Assembly: GCA_029747015.1 (NCBI GenBank)
Contig: JAKOGI010000814.1
Coordinates: 292,001-356,000, forward strand
Source: Carnegiea gigantea
Taxonomy: Eukaryota > Streptophyta > Magnoliopsida > Caryophyllales > Cactaceae
Length of the DNA: 64,000 nucleotides
Direction of reading: 5' to 3'
This document shows positions 9,880-22,900 of this stretch, piece after piece (positions within the stretch are counted from its first letter, which is position 1; every line of letters begins with the position of its first letter). The notes under the pieces were generated by a model, which saw only the letters and a list, made by a program, of their open reading frames with translations, searched no databases and was not told where the DNA came from. The position numbers were made by a program, and so were the translations under genes.

Positions 9880-11859
9880 GCCCGGAGTACGCAAATTATG
9901 AAGCTAAATAACAAAAACAAATAAAAGATACAGCTCAACGGATCATATATCCGGAGCACTGAGGCTTATATCCCGGAAACAGCTCAACTCGAACCAAACA
10001 AAACAACTAAGTATCCAGATGGTTGGCCCACACTAGCCATTCAGAGCGAGTGCTACACTACGCAGCACATGAACAAATGCATTTACATTAAATATGCTCA
10101 AGTACCTATGAATGGATTTGACAATAGAAACTCATGAACTAACATATTCATACATATGACTTCTTTTTCAAGGAAAATGGAAGGTTTCGACTCGAATTAT
10201 GTCAATCGAGGAACTTTATCTGTATTTCAAGAATAATTAGACCTAAAAAAGGGAAAATGAGAGAGGGTACGCTGTAACACACCTAGTAGATGGTTCTCAT
10301 CCCAAAAAAAAGTTGTATACAACACTTTTAAGTAGCAATCACATAAAACTTGGTATTTAATATCAACATATTAAACATACAAGATCATCCACATGCAATA
10401 ACACCTTAATAACATCCCAAAACTCAAATGATATCCATTCCCGTCTTTAGTTCAACGCTCAAAAGCCTTGAACTTGACTAACCCACAAGCCTTGTACCTT
10501 AACGGTGATACCCACACACTACTCTTACCTACTATCAACATATTAAGTATACATGACTTCGATGGCAAGCTAACTCTTTCTAAGTCCTAGGCATTGAGGA
10601 TAGCATTCCATTTGGTTCTCAGTTAAAAACTTAACATCACAAAGTTCATTTAGAATTACCCTCTTATAACGGAATTTAACGCATTAAAAAAAAACAAGAA
10701 CCTTCACTTAAACCAAATTCAGCACTTATTAAAATAATTTATTCCCAGGAAAGTCATTTGGATTTTAACAAGAGCCTTTTTAAAGAGTACATGCACTTTT
10801 GCAAACCTTTGCACTAACATAGCCTCAAACTTGGAGTTTTCAACTCATAATAGGGGATCAAATCACTTCCAGAGCACTAGATTCACACATTAGTGCTCTC
10901 ATTCAGTAAGCAACACAACTTATGACTCTTTATATCCCCTGGGCCTCCCAAAGTCAATGGACTCCCATTCTCGTCAAGATAGTGATAACTAGGATTTCTA
11001 CTCCAGGATCCCAAGGTCTACTCCCGAGATCTAGTCCTTGATATTATCACGATCCTCCTAACCTAAAACATTTTAAGTGCAATTCACTTTCACGTGTTTA
11101 CCATCAAAATTCCTATTATATCACAACAACGGCATTTCCATTTTCAAGAAAGCTAAAAACGCCTTACTAATGGCAAAAGCCGACATTTGAAAAACATAGC
11201 AACTGTTCAGCTTAACAAAGAAACTTGTAAACAAGTTATCAGCCAAGTAAACTTTAAGTTTCAAATAAAAAGGTTATTAAAACTCGTTTCAAAAGTCGTC
11301 AGTTAGCAACGCGCTCATAATTAGTTTCATTTAAAAGAACTCAGCAGTTTGGTTCTGCAATTCAGCCACAAGCTTCCAGGTTCGCTAAACTCATTCAAAG
11401 TTTATAGGAAATGAAACCTTTAACTCATGCTCACAACCTTTACACGACACTTTATTAATTCAAAAAGGTAATGATTTAACATTTAGGACAACAATTTAGA
11501 CCAACTAAACGGGTCAACTGAATGATTCAGTGAATACGTTCAATGTTCTTTGTTCAGGTTGCAGCAACAATCATGGCCTTAGACATGACAAAACAGGGTA
11601 GGTAGGTTCTGGCTAAGAATAAGGTGGAACAGCAGCAAACTGCGGCTCGATTTATGAATTCGGTTCATTGCTGAACCGATTCGCTAAATTGTTCAGATGA
11701 CTTCCCTGTTCCTCGCTTAGACCTCAGACAAAATGAACATAGAATATACATTGAATGCAACAAGCACATCAACCCAATTCAGACGTTAATGACGCGACAC
11801 AATCTAACATTAACTAATCTAACAGAATCAACAATAGCAACACACTAATTAGCACTTGA
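9880..11859. other. Non-coding LTR-like region
   Basis: This has no open frame with a recognisable domain. The left edge (cccggagtacgc) reads on the minus strand like the end of a plant gypsy LTR. It may be the remainder of a long minus-strand LTR whose start is the 11860-12746 segment, with the solo LTR having inserted near its end. That reading is inference. Confidence 0.35.
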
Positions 11860-12746
11860 CAATAGCAGTTAGCACTTCACATCAATATCAATCCAACAAT
11901 CATACCTAGACTCCCTCGTCACAGCACCACCCACAAAGTGACCTTAAAATCATCTCAATATCACCTAAATAATCTCATTGAATTCTTCAAATCACTTCTC
12001 CTTTCCAAAATTACTCAATTCCTCAACAATCTAATTCCAGAAACCAACAAAAAATCCTCATGGCTAAATCAGAAGAATTTAGAAATTAGCAGTAGTTTTG
12101 GGATTTAAGAGTCACCCACCTTGAATCGAAAGGACCCGCTTAATGGGCTAATTGGACTTACTTGAAGCTAGGTTTCGCCCCCCAACTGCTGATTGTCGCC
12201 TCGCACCACCCCTATTCCGCGTTGTTACAACCACGCGATTCTCCCCTTCTTGTGTCGTGTTGATGCAACTCTGCTCTATCTTCTTCGTCTCTCTCTCTCT
12301 CTCTCTCGCCCACTTCCTCTCACTATAAATGATGAGAATGACGGTAAAGTATGGGGGGATTGCCAGATGGCCTGAGAGTACGCTGAGAGTTGGGGTTCTA
12401 TCATGGCTAGGTAAGAAAAAGGTGCCTAACTTCCCCCTTTTTTCTGCTCATTTCTCCTTTTTACTTTTCAACTCATTAAACCCAAAATGAATTTGGCCTA
12501 AATAAGCCAACCCCAATTGAATCCAATAGCCGATCACCTAATCTACTTCGCGATCTTGCATAATCTCACCTTTGTCAAATTTTAACTAACTCACTAATTT
12601 CTCGTAGTCACAGAATGAATCAAGAAAATTCTAAAATTATTACATAAACCCATACTTGTAGTTACTACAAAAAATTTAATATAATAAAGCTTATAAAATT
12701 ACCAACCTTAATAATTAACTCTAACCTAAATTTCTCGGCTATTACA
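11860..12746 (-). mobile_element. Minus-strand LTR, copy 1 (putative 3' LTR)
   Basis: About 880 bp here match 14689-15587 in direct orientation, with landmarks ctccctcgtcac, caccacccacaaagtgacc, attccagaaaccaac, aatcctcatggct and cctaatctacttcgc. On the minus strand it starts tgtaatagccgagaaa at 12746. Just outside that start, 12747-12775 reads on the minus strand as a purine-rich ttaagaggggagag tract preceded by a cgagggtgaaat motif, the typical 3' end of a plant gypsy internal region. It is therefore a 3' LTR on the minus strand. Confidence 0.65.
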
Positions 12747-14688
12747 CTCTCCCCTCTTAAAAGAATTTCACCCTCGAAATTCTAATGCCTATGATATAGT
12801 AAAATACAAGGGGTTGACATACATATTGCATAAACTACACAATCTCAACACCAAAATTCAAAACTTTACAAATAAATATAACTTTAAAATCGGAAAAAAA
12901 AGTTTGTGGCATCCAGTCTCCTCCTTGCCAATCTTCTTTAAGCATCTACTTACTCTATTAAGGCGCTGAAGGAAAATCGTGTATAAGAGGAGCAAATGAG
13001 TTGGCACGGATAACTATATTAAACTCATTTTAAACAAACACTGATTTTTAATCTTATATCCAAACAACTAGCACAACAACTATCCATTCAGACATCGATA
13101 TGGAGTGGCCTGTAAAGGATTTTGCATCCATAGCGATCAATGACATAGACAACCGAGTCAATTTCATTCTAAAGCATGAACAAATTGGACCATTTTAGAA
13201 TGGAGTCGGCCAACTAGGGAGCTTCCATATTAGAACAGAGTAGTAGAGGCATTATTTAATGTCACACCAATAACAAAACATAAAAAGATTAACAAGCCCG
13301 CAATGACATTACGTAAAATCACAAGCCAGCGCCTTGAAAATCAAGGATAATCAACAGCATCAGTATATTACATGTATATACTCAGGATAACACTTGCAAT
13401 TATCAATTAGCAAGCAAAGAAACAACCTGGAAGAAAAAGGTATGCTAAGAATGCCGACGGACAGCAGGTTCCATAAATTCCTCGAACATAAGTTGTTTAG
13501 AGGAGATAGGAAAATGGTTCCTTGGTTGAGTACATTTAGTGTGAGATCATATATCTAGCAATGCCTCCATATAGATTTTGGCTGCCATTTCATGAGAAAT
13601 TAACTACCAAAAACAGGTGCTTTTGGATGGGATCACCACTAGGGCTTACAGTTTCTACGGGGAAGGCAAGCTTCTGAGTATTTACTTAAGGCTCCTAGGT
13701 CAATGGCTCATGTTATCCTCGCAACTATGATTAACAAAACATAAGATTTTTAGCCAGAATACACAGTTAAGAAGACAATAAGCATACAAGGTAATAATAA
13801 CAACTTAGCTAATGGAAAGTTCTACCCCGAGGTCTCCGATCTCCATATGGAACTATTTCTCTCTAAATCATGGAAACATGCAATAAAATGACATACTCAT
13901 AGACATGACTACAAGCCCTTTACAATCCTATTAGAATATCACAAGTGTTTAATGCAATACAACCAAGCCACACTAGATCATGCATTTCAATCAACCACAT
14001 TAACAATCACGTTTCGCAATTTGATGATCAAGTGACATGGTAAAGCCTCCAATACAACCACAAGGACACCTAGCACATCATCGCGTCACCTGAAGACCTA
14101 AGCAATCATATATCCATGCAAGTACAAATCTCTAAGATCGCGGGACATTAGTACATAGAATGGTAGCATGGGACCATCTCACAACACCAATTATTATAGG
14201 CATATCATCTAACATGAGGCTTATCACATAATGCATGCTCCAAGGCTTACTCAATCATGTCATGTCATGGCACTCAGACCTACGGGCATTTTACGTAACT
14301 CACATGTCATGTTTAGAGTAAAGAATCCAACTGAGACCTTAGGACACTAACATACCATCCTTGCCAACTATGAAATATACAAAGGTAAACATAGGCAAAT
14401 CCAAACTCTTAAAGTCACTAGAGCATGTATTAAATATATGTGTCTTTAATCCCTTAAGTTATAATACAGGATGATAGAAGTCATATAGTGCAAGTAATGA
14501 CTCGATGACCATATCGTACAATAGACGACATAACGTACATTAATCAACCAATTCAACCGCATGCCTAACCAGACTCAAACTAAACAATCATCGAGACGTT
14601 CAGTTACTTACCAACTATGACACAAAATGCATCAACGACAATTTCATAATGAATCTAAGCAACTAAATAGGCTCCTGTGATCATTTCA
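12747..14688 (-). mobile_element. Non-coding internal region between the two minus-strand repeats
   Basis: About 1.9 kb lies between the two direct copies. It begins with the polypurine tract described for copy 1. No protease, RT, RNase H or integrase motif is visible in any frame, and no clear primer-binding site is seen near 14688. This fits a non-autonomous (LARD-like) element or a heavily decayed one. Confidence 0.45.
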
Positions 14689-15583
14689 TAATAGCAATCA
14701 GCAGTTCACATCAATGTCAATCCAACACTCATACCCAGGCTCCCTCGTCACAACACCACCCACAAAGTGACCTTAACATCATCTCAATATCACCCAAATA
14801 ATCTCATTCAATTCTTTCAATCCCTTCTCCTTTCCAGAATTACTCAATTTCTCAGCAATCTAATTCCAGAAACCAACCAAAAATCCTCATGGCTGAATCA
14901 GAGAAATTTAGAAAGTACTAGTAGCTTTAGGATTTAAGAGTCAACCCCCTTGAATTGAAGCTAAAGGACCCGCTTAATGGGCTAATTGGGCTGACCTGAG
15001 GCTAGGTTTCGGCCCCCCTAGCTGCTCACTGCTGCCTTGGACCACCCCTGTTCTGCGTTGCTATAGCCACGGGATTCTCCTCTTCTTGTGCGGTGCTGCT
15101 CCTCCTCCTCCTCCTCTATCCTCTCTTCTTTGTCACTTTCTCTCTCGATCTCACCTACTTCCTCTCAGTAGAAACAGTGAGAATGGTGGTGAAGTATGGG
15201 GGATTGCCAGATGGTGTGAGAGTATGTTAAGGGTTGGGGTTCTACTGTGGCTGAGAAAGAAAAAGGCGCGTGGCTTCCCCTTTTTTGGTACTCTTTTCTC
15301 TTTTTGTATTTCCAACTCGTTAAACCCAAAATGAATTTGGCATTAATAAGCCAAGCCCAGTTTAGTCTAATAACTGATGACCTAATCTACTTCGCTATCT
15401 CGCATAATCTCACGTCGGTCTAATTTTAACTAACTTGCTAATTTCTCTTAGTCACGCAATAAATCAAGAGAATTCTAAAATTAGCTTACATAAACCCATA
15501 TGTGTAGTTACTACAAAATTTTAATATAATAAAACTAATAAAATTATCGATCTTAATAATTAACTCTAACGTAAATTTCTCGA

Positions 15584-15587
<4 letters not shown>
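14689..15587 (-). mobile_element. Minus-strand LTR, copy 2 (putative 5' LTR)
   Basis: This is a direct repeat of 11860-12746 with scattered substitutions and small indels. At its outer end the expected tgtaatagc terminus is replaced by the TA microsatellite that starts at 15588. Homology with copy 1 stops near 14689, so the inner LTR boundary is uncertain. Confidence 0.6.
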
Positions 15588-15625
<38 letters not shown>

Positions 15626-15639
15626 TATGTGTATGTATG

Positions 15640-15692
<53 letters not shown>
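15588..15692. repeat. Compound (TA)n(CA)n(TG)n(TA)n microsatellite
   Basis: A run of ta repeats, then acacacacacatatgtgtatg, then tg and long ta repeats. It resembles in plan the microsatellite at 8036-8110 on the other side of the minus-strand LTR region. Confidence 0.9.
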
Positions 15693-16497
15693 GATATGAA
15701 ATAAATTCTCGCACATCATGTGTCGCTCTCATATTGAATGCTAATGTGGTGAATTAGGGCATAGTAATATATATTATTTTACAATTAACTTCTATTCAGT
15801 AATGACTGCTAAATGGATCTATTTATAATATAATATAACCACCCATTTCATAAGTTATGAAATCAAGACTAATAATGATTATTATGTCTATAACTTCTAA
15901 AATATAGCCACACAAATAATAAAAGATAGAGTTACCAATTGAGCACAAAGAAGAAAAGTTTATTTATTGCCAAGAAAACATTAAAGGGCATAGTGAGATT
16001 TAAAAGAAAAATTCTAATTTTCCATTAAATTAATGCTACCCATTGATAGGATTTAAAAGCTTAGTTTGCAATACATTTGATATCTATCTACCTATACCAT
16101 AGGAACTAGCATAGATAAGCTATAAGAATACATTTATAACAATGTACAAAGAGATTTTATTTTACTATTATTATTTGTGCATCTTACTTTTTTAAAAAAA
16201 GTGCCCAAAAAAATTTCGTACATGTACCAGTCACAGCCTAGTTAAGAGTTTTAAACCCTCCAAAAATAGTTGTTTCGTTCTTTTGGTGCTTGAAAATTCA
16301 CAATTTTTTCTAATTCTTTAATTTTTTTCATGCTCTTAACTAAATTAAACTAAAGTATTTTCCTCCAATTTGAAAGAACTGGTCATATTAAAATTAAATC
16401 AATATTCAATCCATTTATTAATGAATTTTTAATTTAAAGGTTAAGATTAAAATTCTGCACATCAGATCTCAGCTTTAATTCTCCTGTCTCTTTAGAG
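15693..16497. other. AT-rich intergenic stretch
   Basis: No coding sequence, repeat terminus or RNA gene is recognisable. It separates the retrotransposon block from the oxidoreductase promoter. Confidence 0.6.
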
Positions 16498-16946
16498 CAC
16501 CAGCAGCCACACAGAACGCGGATGACACAGTAGGACCCAATTCAACACGCGTGGCAATTCTTTGCTCCCAGCCGCTCCGGCATGCGAGGCACACGCATGG
16601 CACCACACCAGTCCGTGCCTTCTCGCAGGCCAGTTTTACTATTTTTTAATATTTTTTTATTTGCTTTTTCTTTTTGAGTGTGTTAATAATTTTTATATGA
16701 TTTAAAAAATAGGTTGTGTGTTATAATGTGGATTCATAATAAATATTTTTATTGAATGATTAAAATTTGAGTTTTATTGATTGAAAAAAAATGATAAAAT
16801 ATAAGTTTTAAAAAATTAAAATTTTTATGGATGTGGGAAGATAGGGTTTCGAAATTCGGAACTCCCACCCCATGGAATGCTCTTATGTTGTACTCTAGAG
16901 TCGCAGCCCCTTACTCGTCCTTGCTGTCTGCTTCTGCTTCTCTCCA
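16498..16946 (+). promoter_or_regulatory. Likely promoter and 5' leader of the oxidoreductase gene
   Basis: A GC-rich patch (16498-16625) stands out from AT-rich surroundings and holds acacgcgtgg at 16546-16555, an ACGCGT-type core seen in plant stress-response promoters. An AT-rich section follows (16640-16830). Close to the gene, an ATG at 16872 opens an 8-codon upstream ORF ending at 16898, and another ATG at 16877 opens a frame that overlaps the main start. Whether these lie in the transcript is unknown. The role as promoter is inferred from position. Confidence 0.4.
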
Positions 16947-19900
16947 ATGGCGGAATCCCCCACCATTCGCTTCGGCATTCTAGGCTGCGCCGACATTGCT
17001 CGAAAGGTCTCGCGAGCCATAAATCTCTCTCTAAACTCCACCCTCCATGCCATCGGCAGCCGCTCAATCGACAAAGCCCGCCGGTACGCCGAAGCCAATG
17101 GCTTCCACCCTTCGACGAAAATCTACGGAAGCTACGACGAAGTGCTCGATGACCCTGATGTTGATGCAGTGTATGTGCCGCTGCCCACCAGCCTCCACCT
17201 CCACTGGGCAACACGCGCCGCCGAGAAGAAGAAGCACGTCCTCCTTGAGAAGCCCACTGCGTTGAATGTTGCTGAGCTTGACGCAATTTTGGGTGCTTGT
17301 GACAAGAATGGGGTCCAGTTTATGGATGGGACTATGTGGATGCACCATCCCAGGACGTCTAAAATGGCAGAGTTTTTGGCCGATCAGCAGCAATTTGGGC
17401 ACCTTAAGAGTGTGAGTTTTCTGGGTTTTTCTGTTCTTTATCTGGGTTCCTTTTTCTTGTCTGTTAATTAATGTGTGTTTCGGATGTTTGGTGGTTGTCG
17501 GGTGATGTTGTGATGGATGATTTTGTTGTTGTCTTGCAAATTTTAGAGATCGAATGGACTTTTGACTTGTGTGGGTCGAATGACATAAATGGAGTTGAGG
17601 TTAGCATAGGAGTGATGTGGAAGGAATGTTACTCAACATTTGTACTGAAGTGTTCTAAGGATGAAGCGTGGATGCTTTCTAGTGCTTTTCCTGTTCTTAG
17701 TCTAAATATCAAACACCCATGTTACTCAAATGTGAGTGCAAGTGTTTAACATGGGTATATGAGGGGGTACTAAACTCAGTGTTTGAAAATTTTGGTGGTT
17801 TATATTTGGTTGTAAATTTACATTGCTGAGTCGGATTGTCAAGCAGCAATTAGACAAGATGAGTACTCAAGGAGAAAAGACGGGATGATTTATGGCAAGT
17901 AATGTAGTCTGAATTTTTAAGTTTCTGATAAATTATAAGTGTACTTCTGTTCTATATTTAAGAGGTAATGCATTTAGGGATTGGGAAGTAGAGTTGAGAT
18001 TAGGTGCTGGAGCAAGATACATGTAAGTATGTCAACTTCCCAATGCTTCTCTTTGCTCCAATTTCTCTCCTTGTTATGCTTGCCTGACAAGTCATAAAAG
18101 CTTATAGCATTGAGAGTGTGCTTCTTACATCTATGAACTTTGTCAACTTTGTTAATACTACAAGTTCAGTACCTGTGGAATGGCCGGAATTTGATCGATT
18201 GAGACTGTAACCCAAGAGGAAGGGCCTTGATTTCTAGTCTTTATGTGCTTTATTTCACGTGTAGCCTTGTAAGAGATTCCTTTATATTGTACTCAGTTCT
18301 GATCTTTTGCCCTTGGATGGCTTTCCATTGTCCTCCCATCTGTTATTGTAATTTTTCAGGCATGAGATTTGCCATGGGAAAACATTTGTTGTGGAGCATA
18401 TACAACATCTCAACTGTTAATTTAGAACCGCATCCTGACAATTCTGCTTAGGCACACTTTGAGTTAAATTTGTGCCAGTATGTTCTTCCTCTGCCCAAGC
18501 TTCTTGGTGTAGGACAGTGGTGCTCAAGGGCTTTTCCTTGTTTGTCCTTAGATAAGAAAAATCAAGTAGGTGAACCATCCAGCAAGGCCCTTTTTTATTG
18601 AACCCTCATATTATAGAAAAATTCGATAGGAAGCCTTCCTGACAGTTTTTGTTCCCTGCTCAGAGTTGTTTCAATTTGTGGGCTTCTCATACATGGCTTA
18701 CTAAAAGCATGAATGAGAATGCTATCTAACATGGTGGCAGTGACACATCTCGAGAGATTATGGTTGAACCCATTTGGTTTATGTAGATAATTGATATTGA
18801 CAAGAGTTAGTCTTTGTGGAAGAGTCTCCTAGCTTTGTTGTTTAGCAGGATTGCTAGCTCAACTCAGGTAGTCTTATCCTCTCCCCACCTCATGTTCTAC
18901 TGTTGCCTTCCTGCCATTGTCTTTTTTTACAGTTGCTTAGGACTTCTTTTAACTGTGAATCCCTAGGCCTGCTTTGTTGGCTGACCATGCTAGCAAGTCG
19001 TCTTCTGCTCTCATTGTTTGTGAATACAGTACCAAAAGCTTAAAAAAAAAAAGAATAATAAATCATAGAGGCTTTGTGCTAGGAGTCCTATTATGCTAGG
19101 AGTCCTAACTTGTAACTGCATTTGGATTTGGAGCTAAAATGTGATGTTATACATTATTTTTGAAAGCATTGGTGAAGAGCTAGATTGGACTGTCAGGATG
19201 TTCGTGACGGATGCTTGCTCTGGTGGTGATCGGGATTGGGCCACTGTTTGTTGTATTCTGCCTAAAGTTAGATTCTTGACTTCACCACTTGTAGTCTTGT
19301 AGTATGCTTGTAACTTTGGCACAGATCTGGCCTCTTAACGCTTCATTCTAGGCTTTAAAAAATGTTCCGAAAATTGCTAATTCCACCATTTACATCTGTG
19401 TTGGACATTTGACCTTCTAATATGGTATCAGAGAGTCTATCACTCTTATCTATCCTGTCATAGATAACCGAGAGAAGAGAGTGAAGTGTCATTTTATTTG
19501 ATATTTTATGCAGATGCTCTGTTCATTGTGAAATTGCTGTTGTTTATTATTTGGATGTCATGCCTGTGACCGGTCACTAATCAGCGTCAAGTTATTTCTT
19601 AGATGTGATTGTTAACCTGGATTATAAAGTTATGCTCATTGTGGAAATGGGAGGAATTTCCTTGTCTTACAATTACTCAGCTAATGTCATCTTTTCCAGA
19701 AGGGGTGCTCTAGGTGGCGTGTTTGTATTTTCCTCTCTATTGTTACCTTCGGTTTTCCATTGCCTGGGGAAAGATAAGGCATGCTTCTAGAGCTTATATT
19801 GATAATTTAGGCTCTATTCTTTTCGTGGGTCAATCTATATTTACTAACCTCAACCTAATTCAACCTATTTCAACTTACTTCAACCCACTTGAAAAAAAAA

Positions 19901-22900
19901 ATACCAACTTCAACCAACTTCAACCTACTTCAACCAACTTCAACCCACCCCCTTCATAATTGTAATAATTTGTAAAGTACCATGTGAGATTTTACTGCCT
20001 GTTGTTTTTGTGGGTAAATTGGATGGGTAAAAGGGTGAGGTAGGTTGAAGTAGGTTGAGGTGGGTTGAGGTGGGTTGAAGTTGGTATTTTTTTTTTTTGA
20101 GATGGGTTAAAATAGGTTGAATTAGGTTGAAGTGGGTTGATGTAGGTTGGAAAATGCTGAAGTTGGTATCTTTATTATGTGGTGGGTTTAGGTGGGTTAA
20201 AATAATGAGAATGAAAGTAATCTGTGATAATTTATGAACTTATCGAAATTTTGTGGAAGTTTTGTTTATTCTTTCTTATTTTTTATTTTTTATATTTTTT
20301 ATTTCCTATTTCCTATTTTTTATTTTTTATTTTTTATTTTTTATTTTCTATTTTTTGAATTTCTTATTTTTTATTTTTTATTTCTTATTTTTTGTTTTTT
20401 AATTTATTATTTATTATTTATTATTTTTTGTTTTTAATTTTTTACTTTTAATTTTTTACTTTTAATTTTTTTAATTTTTTTACTTTTAGTTTTTTATTTT
20501 GCTATTATTTTATGTTTTTTATTTTTCTATTTCTTATTTCTCATTTTTTATTTTTTCAGTTTTCATTTTTAATTTTTAATTTCTAATATTTGTTTTTTAT
20601 TTTTCATTTTTTTATTTTTTTATGTTTTATGTTTTATTTTTTTTTTAATGTTTTTTTGTTGTTTATGTTGTTTATGTTTTTAGTTTTTTATTTTTTACTT
20701 CTTATTTTTTATTTTTTTTACATTTTAATTTTAATTTTTAATTTTGTATTTCTTATTTCTTATTTTTTTTGTTTTTATGTTTTTCTTTTTTATTTCTTAT
20801 TTCCTATTTTCTTTTTTTATTTTTTTATTTTTATATTTTTTTATTTTTTATTTTTTTTGAATTTTCTGTAACTTTTGTATGGAATAAAAATAAAAGATAA
20901 AAAATGAATAAATGAATATAAAAAAATTAAAAACAAACAAAAATTAAAAAAACTAAAAAATTAAAAATGAAATATAAAAAATTAAAAATTAAAAACAAAA
21001 AATTAAGAATAACAAATAAAAAATAAGAAAGAAGAAATAAAAAAATAAAAAAAGAAGAAAATAAGAAATAAGAAATAAAGATTAAAAACTAAAAAATTAA
21101 ATTAAAATGTAAAAAGTAAAAAAGAAAAAAATAAAAAATTAGAAATAAAAAATAAAAACGTAAAACATAAAAACAAAAAACAGAAAAAAATGAAAAATAA
21201 AAAATAAAAAATAAAAAATAAAAATGCAAATAAAAAATAAAAATAAGCAATAAAAAATAAAAAATAAACAATAAGAAATAAGAAATAAAAAATAAAAACA
21301 TAAAAAACATAAAATCATAGGAAATTAATAAATAAAACATAAAAAATAAAGAACTAAAAAACTAAAAAAATAAATAGTACAAAGTAAAAAATAAAAAATA
21401 TGAAATTAAAATAAAATTTAAAAATTAAAATTTAAAAATCAAAAATCAAAAATCAAAAATAAAAAAATAAAAAATAAAACATACAACATAAAAAATAAGA
21501 AATAAAAAATAAAATTAAAAAATTAAAAAAATAAGAAATTAAAAAAATATTAAATAAAATAAATATAAACATAAAAAATAAAAAATAAAAAAATAAAAAA
21601 TAGAAAATATAAAATAAAAATAGAAAAATAAAAAATAAAACATAAAACATAAAAAATAAAAAAATAAATGAAAAATTTAAAATAGAAAATAAAAAATAAA
21701 AATAAAAACATAAAAACATAAAAAAATACAAAATAAAAATTAAGAAGTAAAAAATTAAAAATTAAAAATAAGAAATAAGAAATTAAAAAAGTAAAAAAAT
21801 AAAAAATAAAAAATAAAATGAAAAAATGAAAAACAAAAAATAAAAAATAAAAATAAAAATAAAAAGTAGAATAATTAAAAATAAAAATTAAAAATTAAAA
21901 CAAAAAATAAAAAATAAAAAATTACAAAATAAGAAACTACAAAATAGAAAATAAAAAATGAAAAAATAAAAAAAACTAAAAAATAAAAAATGAAAACTAA
22001 AAAATAAAAAATAAAAAAATAAAAGATAAAAAAAATAAATAAAAATTTCACAAAATTATGATAACTTCATAAATTATCACACATTAATTACATTTTCATT
22101 ATTTTAACCCACTTCAACCCACCCCATAAAAAATATACCAACTTCAACCAACATCGACCCACTTCAACCAACATCGACCCACTTCAATCTACTTCAACCT
22201 ATTTCAACCAACCTCAAAAAAAAAATATCAACTTCAACCTACCTCAACCTACTTCAACCTGCTTCACCCTTTTACCCACTCAATTTACCCACGAAAAGAA
22301 CAGACCCTTAGTTCCTTTTTTTCGGAAAACAAAAAGAGAAGGAATTTCCCTTGCTTACTGGTTTTCTTCAGTGGAAAATGCTTTGTTAAAATAAACGTGA
22401 ATTCATGTTAGTGTCCTTATTATCAATCTTGTATTTATGTATCTCAATTGTGAGATTAGTGAATAGTGATTGAAGTTTGTGGGTTCAAAAAATCATAATT
22501 CTTGCACTGTGCTTGTTGTCCTATACAGAACTCCACGATGAAGTTATAGACTTAAAGATCCTTTATAATCATTGCGATGGTGATATTGGTTGTACATATT
22601 TTGTCTTATGCTAAGATGCCCCGGAATGTCTTCATGGAGCCCAAAAATTGGCAACAGTTCTTTACAACGTTTTAGAATGCGTGTGAGACTGTGAGGGAGT
22701 GAATGAAAATACAGTAGAGTTTCAAAATTTTTAGTACAGTCCGTAAAATAGTCCTGAAAGTTTCATAGAAGTTGAAATATATATAGCCATTGACTTCACA
22801 TGGGAAAATCGCGTTCTACCTGATAAGCTGACCGTGCAATTGAAAGTACACCTGAGTTAGGGCTAACATAAATTGAACTCTGAACTGAATGCTAATTGCC

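Noticed and set aside
15486..15719. 77-aa minus-strand frame with alternating Tyr/Ile
   Set aside because: Translation of the TA/CA microsatellite.
16825..17286. 153-aa minus-strand frame and other frames over exon 1 of the oxidoreductase
   Set aside because: Antisense or off-frame shadows of a conserved coding exon; no domain content.
19836..19957. Regularly spaced ttcaacc units resembling a CRISPR array
   Set aside because: The units are contiguous tandem variants without unique spacers, lie inside a plant MITE, and CRISPR arrays are not expected in plant nuclear DNA.
20234..21731. Open frames encoding long Phe/Tyr/Leu/Ile strings that look like membrane proteins
   Set aside because: They arise from the T-rich/A-rich low-complexity tract and occur on both strands with no codon structure.
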